DNA of 64,000 nucleotides, from the NCBI GenBank assembly GCA_033856275.1, contig JAWVFJ010000045.1, forward strand, positions 1-64,000, read 5' to 3'. A program made the translations under genes and the position numbers. The stretch comes from VRUE01 sp033856275 (lineage in GTDB: Bacteria > Actinomycetota > Thermoleophilia > Solirubrobacterales > 70-9). Positions 1 through 8,764 of this stretch are shown piece by piece. The notes under the pieces were generated by a model. That model searched no databases, was not told the DNA's origin, and saw only the letters and a list, made by a program, of their open reading frames with translations. Position 1 is the first letter of the stretch. The number at the start of each line of letters is the position of its first letter.

Positions 1-56
1 CCAGCCGATCCACCGAAAAAGTTGAGCCGGGAGGGGCACCCGGCCCTCCCTCACCC
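1..56. repeat. Palindromic element R1, copy A (partial, cut by window start)
   Basis: Right-hand end of the R1 element: the conserved CCACCGAAAAAGTTGAGCC end (bases 11-29) followed by a GC-rich arm that runs to the mraY stop codon. The left half lies outside the window. It matches the same end of copy B near 3908-3926. It sits just after mraY, between mraY and whatever follows in the operon. Confidence 0.7.
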
Positions 57-1031
57 CTACCGTCCAATCGACTGCTGATAAAGCGTGAACCCGATCCCCG
101 AACACACCGCGGCGACGATCCAGAAGCGAAGCATGATCTTGGTCTCCGACCAGGCCATCATCTCGAAGTGATGGTGCAGCGGCGCCATGAGGAGGACACG
201 ACGGCGGAAGGCCTTGAAGGAGAAGACCTGGATCGCCACCGAGAGAGCCTCGATCACGAAGATGCCGCCGATGATGATCAGCAGTACCTCGGTCTGGGTC
301 ATCACCGCGAGGGCGCCGATGGCGCCCCCCAATCCCAGTGAGCCGGTGTCGCCCATGAAAATCGATGCCGGGAAGGCGTTGAACCAGAGAAAACCGATGC
401 AGGCGCCGACCAGGCAGGCGGCAAGCAGGGCGAGGTTCTGCTGCTCGTTGGTGACGAAGGCGATCGCCGTATAGGCGAGCAGGACGATCGCGCAGGAGCC
501 GGCCGCCAGCCCATCGAGGCCGTCGGTGAGGTTGACCCCGTTTGAGGTGCCGCCGATGACGAGGAAGACGAGGACGAAGTAGAGGACGGGGCCGAGGTCG
601 ATCGTCGCGTCGCCGATGCGGAAGTAGAGGATCGGTTCGAGGCCGACCTCGTGGCGGGCCACCCACCAGAGTCCGAGCGCGAGGAAGAGCTGGAGGAGCA
701 CCTTCCAGCGCGCCGAGAGTCCGAGTGAACGGCGCTTGACGATCTTGATGAAGTCGTCGGCGAAGCCGATCGCGGCGCAGCCCATCGCCACTCCGAAGAC
801 GGCCAGGCTCTGCGCGTCGCGATCGGAGAGGACGAGGTAGGGCACGCAGATCGAGGCGAAGATGATCAGCCCGCCCATCGTCGGCGTGCCGGCCTTGGCG
901 TGGTGCTCCTGGGGGCCGTCCTCGCGGATGTGCTGGCCGAACTCCTTGACCCGCAGGTACTCGATGAACTTGGGGCCGAGGAAGATGCAGATCAGCATCG
1001 CCGCCATGCCGGCGATCAGCACTTCACCCAT
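57..1031 (-). CDS. mraY: Phospho-N-acetylmuramoyl-pentapeptide-transferase
   Basis: Integral membrane enzyme that transfers phospho-MurNAc-pentapeptide from UDP to undecaprenyl phosphate, making lipid I. The 324-residue protein carries the family signatures ADDFIKI (Mg-binding Asp pair), NLTDGLDGLA, FMGDTGSLGLGG and the cytoplasmic APLHHHFE histidine motif, and about ten hydrophobic segments. I chose the ATG at 1031, giving MGEVLIAGM; the open frame continues upstream but that part is an Arg-rich shadow of murF. The gene overlaps the murF stop by 8 bases, so translation is probably coupled. It is the last dcw gene in the window; murD/ftsW would be expected beyond the left edge. Confidence 0.97.
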   Translation of the reverse strand: MGEVLIAGMAAMLICIFLGPKFIEYLRVKEFGQHIREDGPQEHHAKAGTPTMGGLIIFASICVPYLVLSDRDAQSLAVFGVAMGCAAIGFADDFIKIVKRRSLGLSARWKVLLQLFLALGLWWVARHEVGLEPILYFRIGDATIDLGPVLYFVLVFLVIGGTSNGVNLTDGLDGLAAGSCAIVLLAYTAIAFVTNEQQNLALLAACLVGACIGFLWFNAFPASIFMGDTGSLGLGGAIGALAVMTQTEVLLIIIGGIFVIEALSVAIQVFSFKAFRRRVLLMAPLHHHFEMMAWSETKIMLRFWIVAAVCSGIGFTLYQQSIGR

Positions 1032-2397
1032 CGAGCAGCAGCCCCTCGAGTGTCTCCGCCACGGTCTCCAGACCGGCCGAGCGCGAGCCCTTGACCAGGA
1101 TCGTGTCGCCCGGCTCGGCCTGTGCGGCAAGCCATTCAGCCGCCTCCTCGGGTGTGCCGAGCAGCTCGTCGGGCGCATAGTCGCGCGCTGGCTCGCCGAC
1201 GCCGACCAGCAGATCGACGCCTTCAGCCCGAGCGCTATCGCCGATCTCGCGGTGGTAGTCCGCCGCCCCAGGCCCGAGCTCGGCCATCTCGCCGAGGACC
1301 GCGATCCGCCGTTCCGCCTCGAGTGAGGCGAGGTGGCTGAGCGCGGCGCGCATCGAGACTGGGTTGGCGTTGTAGCAGTCGTTCACCAGGACGATCCCGT
1401 CGCCAATCTCGAGGCGCTCGCCTCGAAAGCGTGAGAAGCCTATGTTCGCAGCGCGATCGGCCATCTCTGCGACGGACGCACCGAGCGCGACGCCAACAGC
1501 AACGGCCGCCAAGGCGTTCTCGAGGTTGTGCGCCTCGGCAAAGGGAAAGTGGAAGCGGTGAGTGCCAGCGGGCGTCTCGATTAGAGCCTCGGTGACACCA
1601 TCGCTGACGCCGCTTTCAGCTGCGAAGACGTCCCCTCCCGGACCAAAGCGCAGCAGCCGCGGGGCATCGTTCAGATGCGGCTCGAGCTCGCCGGCTGCCA
1701 CAGGCGCGACCGCCGTCCCGTCGGCGGGCAGCGTCGCCAGCACCTCAGCCTTGGCCGCCGCGATCGCGGCCACCGAGCCGAGCAGCTCGACGTGGACCGG
1801 GCCGACGTTGGTGATCACCGCCACCTCGGGCTCGGCGATCGCGGCCAGCTCGGCGATCTGGCCGGCACCGCGCATCGCCATCTCCAGCACCAGGACGTCG
1901 GTCTCCTCAGGGGCCTCGAGCACCGTCAGCGGCAGGCCGATCTCGGTGTTGAGGTTCTCGCGGTTGGCGTGCACTCTTCCGGGAAGCAGCGCCTTGGCGA
2001 TGTCCTTGACCGAGGTCTTGCCAACCGAGCCGGTGATCCCCACCACGCGGGCGCCGAGCGCCTGACGCCACGCCCGCGCCAGCGCCTGCAGCGCGGCGAG
2101 CGGATCGGACACGACAAAAACCCATGCCCCCTCCTCCCCCTCGCGGTCGTACTTTCCGCCGGATAGCGCAAGCAACCGCGACATCTGGGAATCGACGACG
2201 ACGCCCCAGGCGCCCGCCTCGATCGCGGCGGCGGCGAATTCGCCGCCATTGACACGCTCACCTCGGAGGCCGAAGAAGAGATCGCCCGGTCCGGTCTCCC
2301 CTGACCCAATCGTCGCTCGCACCGGTGTGCCGGCCCCACCGCGCGCAACGATCTCCGCGCCGCAGGCAGCGGCGATCTGCTCGGGGGGCAGGTTCAA
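1024..2397 (-). CDS. murF: UDP-N-acetylmuramoyl-tripeptide--D-alanyl-D-alanine ligase
   Basis: Cytoplasmic Mur ligase adding D-Ala-D-Ala to UDP-MurNAc-tripeptide. The 457-residue protein shows the N-terminal substrate domain (GDLFFGLRGERVNGGEF), the Mur ATP-binding loop GITGSVGKTSVKD, and the central-domain motifs ENLNTEIGLP and NDCYNANPVSM, then a C-terminal Rossmann-like domain. The start is TTG at 2397, overlapping the murE stop as TTGA. It lies between murE and mraY in the usual dcw order. Confidence 0.96.
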   Translation of the reverse strand: MNLPPEQIAAACGAEIVARGGAGTPVRATIGSGETGPGDLFFGLRGERVNGGEFAAAAIEAGAWGVVVDSQMSRLLALSGGKYDREGEEGAWVFVVSDPLAALQALARAWRQALGARVVGITGSVGKTSVKDIAKALLPGRVHANRENLNTEIGLPLTVLEAPEETDVLVLEMAMRGAGQIAELAAIAEPEVAVITNVGPVHVELLGSVAAIAAAKAEVLATLPADGTAVAPVAAGELEPHLNDAPRLLRFGPGGDVFAAESGVSDGVTEALIETPAGTHRFHFPFAEAHNLENALAAVAVGVALGASVAEMADRAANIGFSRFRGERLEIGDGIVLVNDCYNANPVSMRAALSHLASLEAERRIAVLGEMAELGPGAADYHREIGDSARAEGVDLLVGVGEPARDYAPDELLGTPEEAAEWLAAQAEPGDTILVKGSRSAGLETVAETLEGLLLDG

Positions 2398-3821
2398 AGG
2401 CGGCGCAGCTCCTCGCGCGCGACCTCGCGGTCGTCAAAGGGAACCTTGCGGCCGTCCTCGAACTCCTGGCCCTGCTCGTGCCCCTTGCCCGCGATCACCA
2501 CGGTGTCGCCGGATCGCGCACGCCTGAGCGCAAGCGCGATCGCGGCGCGCCGGTCCGGCTCCACCTCGACGTTGGCACCGTTCTCGATACCGCTGAGGAT
2601 TTCGCCAATGATCGCCTCAGGCTCCTCCGAGCGCGGGTTGTCAGAAGTAACGATGGCGACATCGGAAAGCGAGGCACCGGCCAATCCCATCTTCGGCCGC
2701 TTGTCGCGGTCGCGATCGCCGCCGGCGCCGAAAACCGACAGCACGCGCCCTTCGCTCAGCCTCTGCGCAGCCCGCAGCACGTTCTCCAGGGAGTCCGGCG
2801 TATGCGCGTAATCGACCAAGACCGCGAAATCCTGCCCCTCGTCGATCGGCTCGAAACGGCCCGGCACTCGCTTAGCGCGTGCCAGCCCCTCGGCGGCCAC
2901 CTGCGCCGAGACGCCCAGTTTGGTGGCGGTGGCAAATGCGCCCAGAGCGTTGGCGATGTTGAAGTGACCGGGCAAGTCAGTGCGAACCTCCGTCCCGGCG
3001 ACGCTGAACTCGGCGCCGCCAACGTCGAAGGAGACATCGGTGGCGACGAAGTCCGCCTCCGCGCCCTCAGCCGAGAAGGTCACGCAGTCGAACTCCTCAG
3101 CCAAACGACGGCCGTACCCGTCATCGACGTTGACGACCGAGACGCTCGGCCCCATCCCAAAGAGCAACCGCTTCGACTGGAAGTACTCCTCCATGTCGCG
3201 ATGGAAATCGAGGTGGTCCTGAGTCAAGTTGGTGAACAACGCCAGCTCGAAGTGGATCGCATCGGCGCGGTGCAGCGCCAGCGCGTGCGAGGAGACCTCC
3301 ATCACGCAGGCCCGGTCCCCCGCTCCGAGCATCCGCCGGAATGTCGCCTGCAGATCGATCGCCTCCGGCGTGGTCCGCTCGACATCCTCCTCCGCCCCCC
3401 CGACCACTTGCCGCACCGTTCCCAGCAACCCCGTTTGAATTCCCGCCGCCTCCAGCACCTCCCGAATCAGGAACGCAGTAGTCGTCTTCCCATTCGTCCC
3501 CGTAACCCCAACAACTCGCAACTCCCCCGTCGGATCCCCCCAAAACCGAGCCGCCAAAGGCGCCATAGCCGCCCGCGCATCTGCCACCACGACCTGCGCC
3601 ACATCCAAATCCAACTCCCGCTCTACGGCCAACCCCACGGCCCCCGCCTCTACCGCGGCCGCAGCAAAATCGTGTCCATCCGTCTTTTCGCCCGGCACGC
3701 AGAAGAAAAGCGTCCCGGGCCCAACTTTTCGGCTGTCGTAAGCAAGAGACCCCACCTCTACGGCGGTGTCTCCCACAACTCGAGCCCCAGGAATCTCCGC
3801 GACAAGCGCTGCCAATCTCAC
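2394..3821 (-). CDS. murE: UDP-N-acetylmuramoyl-tripeptide synthetase (MurE)
   Basis: Cytoplasmic Mur ligase that adds the third amino acid (meso-diaminopimelate or Lys) to UDP-MurNAc-L-Ala-D-Glu. Motifs: DSRKVGPGTLFFCVPG, ATP loop GVTGTNGKTTTAF, TTPEAIDL, DYAHTPDSLENVL and DNPRSEEP. The DNPR form is the one associated with meso-DAP specificity (family knowledge). I chose the GTG at 3821 (VRLAALVAEIPGA), where homology begins; the open frame runs 38 codons further but those codons read through repeat R1 copy B. No good ribosome-binding site is seen before the GTG. The R1 hairpin sits directly upstream. Predicted length 475 residues. Confidence 0.94.
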   Translation of the reverse strand: MRLAALVAEIPGARVVGDTAVEVGSLAYDSRKVGPGTLFFCVPGEKTDGHDFAAAAVEAGAVGLAVERELDLDVAQVVVADARAAMAPLAARFWGDPTGELRVVGVTGTNGKTTTAFLIREVLEAAGIQTGLLGTVRQVVGGAEEDVERTTPEAIDLQATFRRMLGAGDRACVMEVSSHALALHRADAIHFELALFTNLTQDHLDFHRDMEEYFQSKRLLFGMGPSVSVVNVDDGYGRRLAEEFDCVTFSAEGAEADFVATDVSFDVGGAEFSVAGTEVRTDLPGHFNIANALGAFATATKLGVSAQVAAEGLARAKRVPGRFEPIDEGQDFAVLVDYAHTPDSLENVLRAAQRLSEGRVLSVFGAGGDRDRDKRPKMGLAGASLSDVAIVTSDNPRSEEPEAIIGEILSGIENGANVEVEPDRRAAIALALRRARSGDTVVIAGKGHEQGQEFEDGRKVPFDDREVAREELRRL

Positions 3822-3838
3822 GCCCGCAAGTCTAGGTA

Positions 3839-3944
3839 GGACGCCGGGTGCCCCTGTCGGCGGCTTGTACTTTTTCGGCAATCCAACCTCGGACGGCCCC
3901 AGCCGCTCCACCGAAAAAGTTGAGCCGCAGGGCACCAGGCGTCC
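3839..3944. repeat. Palindromic element R1, copy B
   Basis: Core at 3864-3921 in reverse orientation: CTTGTACTTTTTCGG at one end and CCACCGAAAAAGTT at the other. It is flanked by self-complementary arms at 3839-3853 and 3930-3944 (14 of 15 bases pair). The arms differ in sequence from those of copies C and D. It fills the gap between the ftsI stop (3951) and the murE start (3821), so it would be transcribed inside the dcw mRNA next to the murE translation start. Confidence 0.8.
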
Positions 3945-3950
3945 CCACCC

Positions 3951-5603
3951 CTATTCCTGCGGAACCCCGAGATACGGCAACGCAAACGCCGCGATCTTTC
4001 CGAACGCCGGGGCCGCCACCGACCCGCCGTAGATTTCCCCCTGCGGTTGATCAACGATCACCGAAACCAACAGTTGCGGATCCTGCGCCGGTGCAAAGCC
4101 GATGAACGAAGCCACGTACTTCGTTTCCGAATAGGTCCCGTTTTCGGCGACCTGCGCGGTGCCGGTCTTGCCCGCCAGCGTGTAGCCGGGAACGCTCACC
4201 TCCGAGGCGGTACCACCCGCCGCGAGCACCCCCTCGAGCATTTCGCGCACCTGAGCGGCAACGCTCGCGTCGATCACCCGGTGCCCCTTTGGCTCCGGGA
4301 CCCCTTCGTCGCCCATCTTCTTGATCAGCTGCGGGCGCCGCAACACGCCACCGTTGGCAATCGCCTGGTAGCCAGCCATCATCTGCATTGGCGTCACCGC
4401 CAGGCCCTGGCCGATCGGCAGGTTGCCCATCGTCGAGCCGGAGTATTCGTCCAGCTTCGGCACAATTCCTCGCTCCTCGGCGGGGAACTGGACGCCGGTC
4501 GGCCGGCCGAAGCCGAAGCGGTCGATCCAGTGGCTGAAGCGCTTGCTGCCGAGCTTGAGGCCGATGGTGGCGGCGCCAATGTTGGAGGACTGGGCGAGAA
4601 TCTGAGCGACGGTGAGCGTTATCGGCGGCCGCGCCTCGGCGTCTTCGATTATGCGGTCGGCGACGTGGAGCTGAGAGGGCAGGTAGAAGGACGTTTCCGG
4701 CGTCACTTCTTTTTCCTGAAGGGCCGCGGCGACCGTGAACGCCTTGAAGGTCGAGCCTGGCTCATAAGTGAAGCCGGTCGCGCGGTTGATCAGGTCTTCG
4801 GAGCTGGCGCTGGAGAGGTCGGTTGGGTCGACGGGCGGCCAGTTTGCCATCGCCAGTACCTGCGAGTTGCGCGGGTCCATCACGATCGCCGTCGCCCCCT
4901 TCGGCGCGTACGTTTCGCCGACTTCGGCCAGCACTTCCTCGGTCTTGCCCTCGATCGCCGGGTCGAGCGTCAACTGGATGTTTTCGCCGTCTTCGGCTTC
5001 GTGGGCGGTTTCGAGCCGGATCGGTTCGCCGGTCGCGTCGGTGACGATTCGCCGTTCACCATCGGTCCCGCCCAGCACAGATTCCTCGCCCGACTCGAGG
5101 CCGGTGAGGCCCTGGTTTTCGGAGCCGACCGCCCCGATCACCTGCGCTGCCAGCTCACCTTGCGGGTAGGTGCGGCGACTGTCGGGGTCCTGCCCGATTC
5201 CCTGCAGGCCGAGCCGTTCGATCCGCTTCGCCGTCGGCAGGTCGACCTGTTTCGCGAGCACTGAGTAGGTCGTTTCGGCGGTAACCGCGCCAAGCACTTT
5301 GCTCTCGCTGAGGTTCAGGATCGGAGCGAGCTTTTCCGCCGCCAGCGCCGGCTTGGTGACTTCCGGCGGCACGGCGAAGATCGTCGCCGTGTCTTCAGAG
5401 GCGGCAAGCGCATTGCCGCGGCGATCGAGCAGGCTGCCGCGAAGACTCGGCAGCGAGATCGATTCGGTCTGCTGACTGATCGCCTCCGAGGCGAGCGTCG
5501 AACCCTGCACCCCCTGCAACCAGAAGGCACGTGCGCCGATGATGCAGAAGCAGAGGAGAAAGCCGGCGAAGAGGAGGCCGATCCTTCGCTCGATCACCCG
5601 CAC
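3951..5603 (-). CDS. ftsI: Penicillin-binding protein, FtsI/PBP2-type transpeptidase
   Basis: Septal class-B PBP that cross-links peptidoglycan at division. N-terminal membrane anchor (IGLLFAGFLLCFCIIGARAF, residues about 8-27), a PBP-dimer domain containing RGSLLDRRGNALA, then the transpeptidase domain with the three active-site motifs: STFK (in EPGSTFKAF), SSN (in AQSSNIG) and KTG (in LAGKTGTAQ). No PASTA repeats follow. Length 550 is normal. Start GTG at 5603 is preceded by TAGGAG about nine bases upstream. It sits between ftsL-like and murE. Confidence 0.95.
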   Translation of the reverse strand: MRVIERRIGLLFAGFLLCFCIIGARAFWLQGVQGSTLASEAISQQTESISLPSLRGSLLDRRGNALAASEDTATIFAVPPEVTKPALAAEKLAPILNLSESKVLGAVTAETTYSVLAKQVDLPTAKRIERLGLQGIGQDPDSRRTYPQGELAAQVIGAVGSENQGLTGLESGEESVLGGTDGERRIVTDATGEPIRLETAHEAEDGENIQLTLDPAIEGKTEEVLAEVGETYAPKGATAIVMDPRNSQVLAMANWPPVDPTDLSSASSEDLINRATGFTYEPGSTFKAFTVAAALQEKEVTPETSFYLPSQLHVADRIIEDAEARPPITLTVAQILAQSSNIGAATIGLKLGSKRFSHWIDRFGFGRPTGVQFPAEERGIVPKLDEYSGSTMGNLPIGQGLAVTPMQMMAGYQAIANGGVLRRPQLIKKMGDEGVPEPKGHRVIDASVAAQVREMLEGVLAAGGTASEVSVPGYTLAGKTGTAQVAENGTYSETKYVASFIGFAPAQDPQLLVSVIVDQPQGEIYGGSVAAPAFGKIAAFALPYLGVPQE

Positions 5604-5615
5604 GCGGACGGGCTC

Positions 5616-6155
5616 CTAATAACCCGGGCCGACCGCGGCAAGCCGTTGGGCGGCGATGGCTACGTCCTTGTGGGACGCCCGGACGTAGCCGACGGAATCG
5701 GTGGCTGCTGCCGCAAGCCCCAAGGCGCCAGCGTCATGTCGGACACGGCTCGAGCCGGAGAGCTTCGCATCGCGACCGCGCAGCAGCGAGTTCTCCTCTT
5801 CAAGAGCCTGGAGGTTGCGATCGATGTGACCGGCAGCAGCGGAGAGGCTGAGCGTGATCACGTTGATCGCGACGATCCCGACCAGAAGAACCCCCAAGAC
5901 GGCGATCCAGACCCGGCCGCGGGTCATCCGCACCATCAAGCTCGAGTCGGGCAGCTGGCGCACCGCGGTGGCGGCGCCGGCGGCGATCGGGATCAGCTGG
6001 CCGCCGGGACGGCGCGCGGGAGCTTTGCGACGCGTCGGAACCGGCTGAGCCGGTGCTGACTTCGCGTTTGGTTCCGCATAGCGAGACAAAACGCGAACTC
6101 GGCGCGCTGGGGCGGCCGATGCGGCTGTCCGGCGAGCAGTTGCAGCAGCGGCCAT
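5616..6155 (-). CDS. ftsL: FtsL-like septum protein
   Basis: A 179-residue bitopic membrane protein in the ftsL position between rsmH and ftsI. It has a long basic, Ala/Pro-rich cytoplasmic N-terminus, one membrane segment (VWIAVLGVLLVGIVAINVIT, about residue 85-105) and a short coiled coil (NLQALEEENSLLRGRDAKL) of the FtsL/FtsB kind. Sequence similarity in this family is weak, so the name rests on topology and position. Start ATG overlaps the rsmH stop as ATGA. Palindromic repeat R3 copy A (6055-6103) lies in phase inside the N-terminal region, encoding roughly SRYAEPNAKSAP. Confidence 0.75.
   Translation of the reverse strand: MAAAATARRTAASAAPARRVRVLSRYAEPNAKSAPAQPVPTRRKAPARRPGGQLIPIAAGAATAVRQLPDSSLMVRMTRGRVWIAVLGVLLVGIVAINVITLSLSAAAGHIDRNLQALEEENSLLRGRDAKLSGSSRVRHDAGALGLAAAATDSVGYVRASHKDVAIAAQRLAAVGPGY
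6055..6103. repeat. Palindromic element R3, copy A (inside ftsL)
   Basis: Imperfect inverted repeat with arms GCTGACTTCGCGTTTGGTT and GACAAAACGCGAACTCGGC around a short centre. It matches copy B at 51183-51231. It lies within the coding sequence for the disordered N-terminus of the FtsL-like protein and keeps the frame open. Confidence 0.6.
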
Positions 6156-7171
6156 CAGGCCACCGCCGCGGCCGGCTCGGTGATCTTCATCGCGGCACGC
6201 AAGTGGGCCGACTTCGAACGCGGATTGGCGGCGATCTCGTCGGGTCCGGGCGCGACGGCCCGACGGGTCAGCGGCTCGGCTTCGGGCTCACGACCGCAGA
6301 CGCAGACCGGCAGCTCCGGCGGGCAGATACAGCCCTTGGCGCGCTCGGCGAGAAACTGCTTGACGCGACGATCCTCCAATGAGTGAAAGGAAATCGCAGC
6401 GAGGCGGCCATCGACCGGGAGCATCCCCCACGCCGTCGGCAGCGCGTCCTCGAGCGAGTCGAGCTCGCCGTTGACGGCGATCCGGATCGCCTGGAAGGTC
6501 CGCTTGGCCGGATGACCACCGCCGAAGCGCGCGGAGGCGGGCATCCCGGCCTTGATCGCGTCGACCAGCTCAGAAGTCGTCGAGAGCGGGCGGCGGCGGG
6601 AGATCTCGCGGGCGATCCCACCCGCGTAGCGCTCCTCGCCAAAGCGGCGCAGCGCCTGAGCGAGACGTGACTCGGGCCACTCGTTGACGATGTCGGCGGC
6701 GCAAAGTTGCTGGCGGGTGTCCATGCGCATGTCGAGGGGGGCGTCGTAGGAATAGGAGAAGCCCCGCTCCCAGGCGTCGACCTGCATCGAGGACATTCCG
6801 AGGTCCATGTAGACCATGTCTGGACGCATGCCTTCGCCGCGCAGGGCACGAAGACCTGCCGCAAAGTCGCTGGAAAGCAGGCGGGTTGAGCAGGGGACTT
6901 CGGCGACGAAGTCCTCGAAGCGGGTCTCGGCGTCGGGGTCCCGGTCGATGCAGACGAGCGTCCCGGCAGGGCCCAGCGCCTCGGCCACGAGGCGCGCGTG
7001 GCCACCACCGCCAAAGGTGCAATCGACGGCGATCTGTCCCGGCTGGGGCGCCAGCAGCTCGATCAGCTCGGCGGCAAGAACTGGTTTGTGCTCGGTGGGC
7101 ATGTAGACAAGGGTTGCGCGACTCACGTGCGGGCTTGTGGCGGCAGGGGCTGAATGCGCACGGACCGCCAT
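6155..7171 (-). CDS. rsmH: 16S rRNA (cytosine-1402-N4)-methyltransferase RsmH
   Basis: SAM-dependent methyltransferase (MraW) acting on C1402 of 16S rRNA in the decoding centre. Motifs: HKPVLAAELIELL, SAM loop DCTFGGGGHA, MDLGMSSMQ, and the C-terminal SFHSLEDRRVKQF and NPRSKSAHLRA segments. The ATG at 7171 comes one base after the mraZ stop; an internal ATG at 7102 (MPTEHKPVLAAE) fits homologues better, so the true start is uncertain (338 or 315 residues). Confidence 0.95.
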   Translation of the reverse strand: MAVRAHSAPAATSPHVSRATLVYMPTEHKPVLAAELIELLAPQPGQIAVDCTFGGGGHARLVAEALGPAGTLVCIDRDPDAETRFEDFVAEVPCSTRLLSSDFAAGLRALRGEGMRPDMVYMDLGMSSMQVDAWERGFSYSYDAPLDMRMDTRQQLCAADIVNEWPESRLAQALRRFGEERYAGGIAREISRRRPLSTTSELVDAIKAGMPASARFGGGHPAKRTFQAIRIAVNGELDSLEDALPTAWGMLPVDGRLAAISFHSLEDRRVKQFLAERAKGCICPPELPVCVCGREPEAEPLTRRAVAPGPDEIAANPRSKSAHLRAAMKITEPAAAVA

Positions 7172-7172
7172 C

Positions 7173-7616
7173 TCACTCAGGCGCTCCGTTCGCGGCCAAG
7201 CCCTCGGCGATCTCCGGAGCGGCGGCGTCGAGCTCGGACTCCTGCTTCGCCCAGGCCTCGGCGTTCCAGATCTCCAGGTACTCCCCGGCGCCGATCACGA
7301 TGCAGGGCCCCGTGAGGCCGGCATGCTCGATCAGTGGCTTGGGGACGCGGATGCGGCCGGCCGAATCGAGCTTCTCATCGAAGGAACCACCGTGGAAGCG
7401 CCGCCGCAGGGCGCGGGCGTCGCGGCCGAAGGGGCTATGGGGCGAGAGGAAGCGGTCCGAGAGCTGCTCGAACTCCCCGGTCGTGTGCACCCAGACGCAG
7501 GGGTCGAAGCCCTTGGACAGAACTATCCCGTCGGAGAGAGCGGCCCGAAACCTGGAAGGAACCGTAAGGCGATCCTTTGGATCGAGACTGTGCTCGTAGA
7601 GGCCCCGAAATGCCAC
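7173..7616 (-). CDS. mraZ: Transcriptional regulator MraZ
   Basis: First dcw gene; a double AbrB-fold DNA-binding protein that represses its own promoter in characterised bacteria. Both SpoVT/AbrB halves are visible: LYEHSLDPKDRLTVPSRF near the N-terminus and EKLDSAGRIRVPKPLIEH in the middle, each with the DxxGR/DRLxVP signature. Start is GTG at 7616, with AGGAA about eight bases upstream. Probable binding sites (GTGGG repeats ten bases apart) lie in the promoter at 7736-7751. Length 147 is typical. Confidence 0.95.
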   Translation of the reverse strand: MAFRGLYEHSLDPKDRLTVPSRFRAALSDGIVLSKGFDPCVWVHTTGEFEQLSDRFLSPHSPFGRDARALRRRFHGGSFDEKLDSAGRIRVPKPLIEHAGLTGPCIVIGAGEYLEIWNAEAWAKQESELDAAAPEIAEGLAANGAPE

Positions 7617-7665
7617 CGCCGGTTCCTTTCTGTGCGAGCGCTGCGCGTAGACCTGGGAAAGAGTT

Positions 7666-7710
7666 AGGACCGAGGTGATGAGGTGGGAGGAACCTCACCA
7701 CCCCGGTCCT
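7666..7710 (-). promoter_or_regulatory. Stable hairpin in mraZ leader
   Basis: Inverted repeat with 19-base arms (7666-7684 and 7692-7710) and a 7-base loop. In the mraZ-direction transcript all 19 positions pair, two as G-U wobbles. In the opposite strand those two would be A-C mismatches, so the fold favours RNA read toward mraZ. The loop reads UCCUCCC. It lies between the promoter and the mraZ start; it could be an attenuator, a stability element or a translation control. Confidence 0.6.
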
Positions 7711-7729
7711 GGGCTTCAACTCGAGCGGC

Positions 7730-7758
7730 ACAGTACCCCACTTTCTCCCACTTTGCAA
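7730..7758 (-). promoter_or_regulatory. dcw operon promoter with MraZ boxes
   Basis: On the minus strand, a -35-like TTGCAA (7753-7758) and a -10-like TACTGT (7730-7735) are separated by 17 bases. The spacer holds GTGGGAGAAAGTGGGG (7736-7751), two GTGGG boxes ten bases apart as in known MraZ operators. A third GTGGGG lies further upstream. The arrangement implies MraZ binding between the -35 and -10, so autorepression. Confidence 0.65.
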
Positions 7759-7813
7759 CACAACCCCACAATGCAAGCCCATTTGCAACCCCTCCGCTAG
7801 GTTGCCGAGCGAG

Positions 7814-8719
7814 ATGAGCGCCGAGACGACAAGCTCGCCCGCGACCGCGACGACCGGATCGAGTCCGGACGACGCCAACGATCTGCGCGGCTTCCACTTC
7901 AAGCGCCTGCTAGGCAAGACGACCACCTGGATCGCGATCGCGGTCTTCGTCCTTGCTGCCGGCATTGCCGGCGCTGCCTTTCTCAGCGTTGTCCTCGGCG
8001 CCGCGGCGGCAGGCGCGATGTTCCTGCTCTCGCTGCTGATCGTCTTCGCGATCGCGGACTCGAAAGCCGAGGACGCCTTCTTCGAAATCTACGCCGGCCA
8101 GCATGGCCTGGTGCTCTCGGGCAAAGGGCCGCTACCGCCGGCGACGCCGCTCTTGCGCAAGGGTGATGACCGCTACGCCGAGCGCGCCCTCTTCGGCCCG
8201 CTGGCCGAAGGGGTCGACGGCACCCTCGCCCTCTACACCTACGAGGACGAGACCACTGACAGCGAGGGCAACCGCCAGACCAACTATTACCGCTACACGG
8301 TCGGCCTGGTCGACGTGCCCGAGTGCGTCGACCATATTCCTGAACTCTACTGTCGCCGCAAGTCCGGACTGCGCTCGCTGGAGAAGTTCGAGGACGCCTT
8401 CCGCTCGAGCGAGCGGGTGAAGCTGGAGAGCGAGGCGCTCGACGCCCGCTACGAGATCTTCTCCGGCAAGGAGCAGGATCAGGTCTGGCTGCGCCGTCTC
8501 TTCTCTCCAACCTTCATCGTCTGGCTGGGCGAGGAAGCCCCGAAGAAGTTCGCCTTCGAGCTGGTCGGCGGCACCCTCTGCTGCTTCGTCAACGGGCACA
8601 AGAAGTCCGCCGCCGACCTCGACCTCGTCCGCATCGCCTCTGTCGCCGTAGCGAGGCGCCTGCGCGAGGAGACCAAAGAAACAGGCGCCGCCTCCTCTGC
8701 TTCCGCGCGGCCGCGCTAG
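7814..8719 (+). CDS. Membrane-anchored protein of unknown function
   Basis: A 301-residue protein, divergent from the dcw operon. After a Ser/Thr-rich N-terminus there are two adjacent hydrophobic hairpin segments (WIAIAVFVLAAGIAGAAFL and GAMFLLSLLIVFAIA, about residues 38-80), then a soluble domain of about 220 residues rich in acidic and aromatic residues, containing LALYTYEDETTDSEGNRQ and IYAGQHGLVLSG. I do not recognise the family. The layout (tandem TM, then a cytoplasmic domain with beta-like strands) resembles DUF3137-type proteins, but I cannot confirm that. A TTG at 7802 is an alternative start. Confidence 0.7.
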   Translation: MSAETTSSPATATTGSSPDDANDLRGFHFKRLLGKTTTWIAIAVFVLAAGIAGAAFLSVVLGAAAAGAMFLLSLLIVFAIADSKAEDAFFEIYAGQHGLVLSGKGPLPPATPLLRKGDDRYAERALFGPLAEGVDGTLALYTYEDETTDSEGNRQTNYYRYTVGLVDVPECVDHIPELYCRRKSGLRSLEKFEDAFRSSERVKLESEALDARYEIFSGKEQDQVWLRRLFSPTFIVWLGEEAPKKFAFELVGGTLCCFVNGHKKSAADLDLVRIASVAVARRLREETKETGAASSASARPR

Positions 8720-8764
8720 TCGCACCCGGCGATTTGGCGGCCGCGCTCCCGCGTCCGAGGGCGG

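Noticed and set aside
3822..3935. N-terminal extension of murE
   Set aside because: It translates the R1 palindrome (STFSVERLG...) and murE homology begins at the GTG at 3821.
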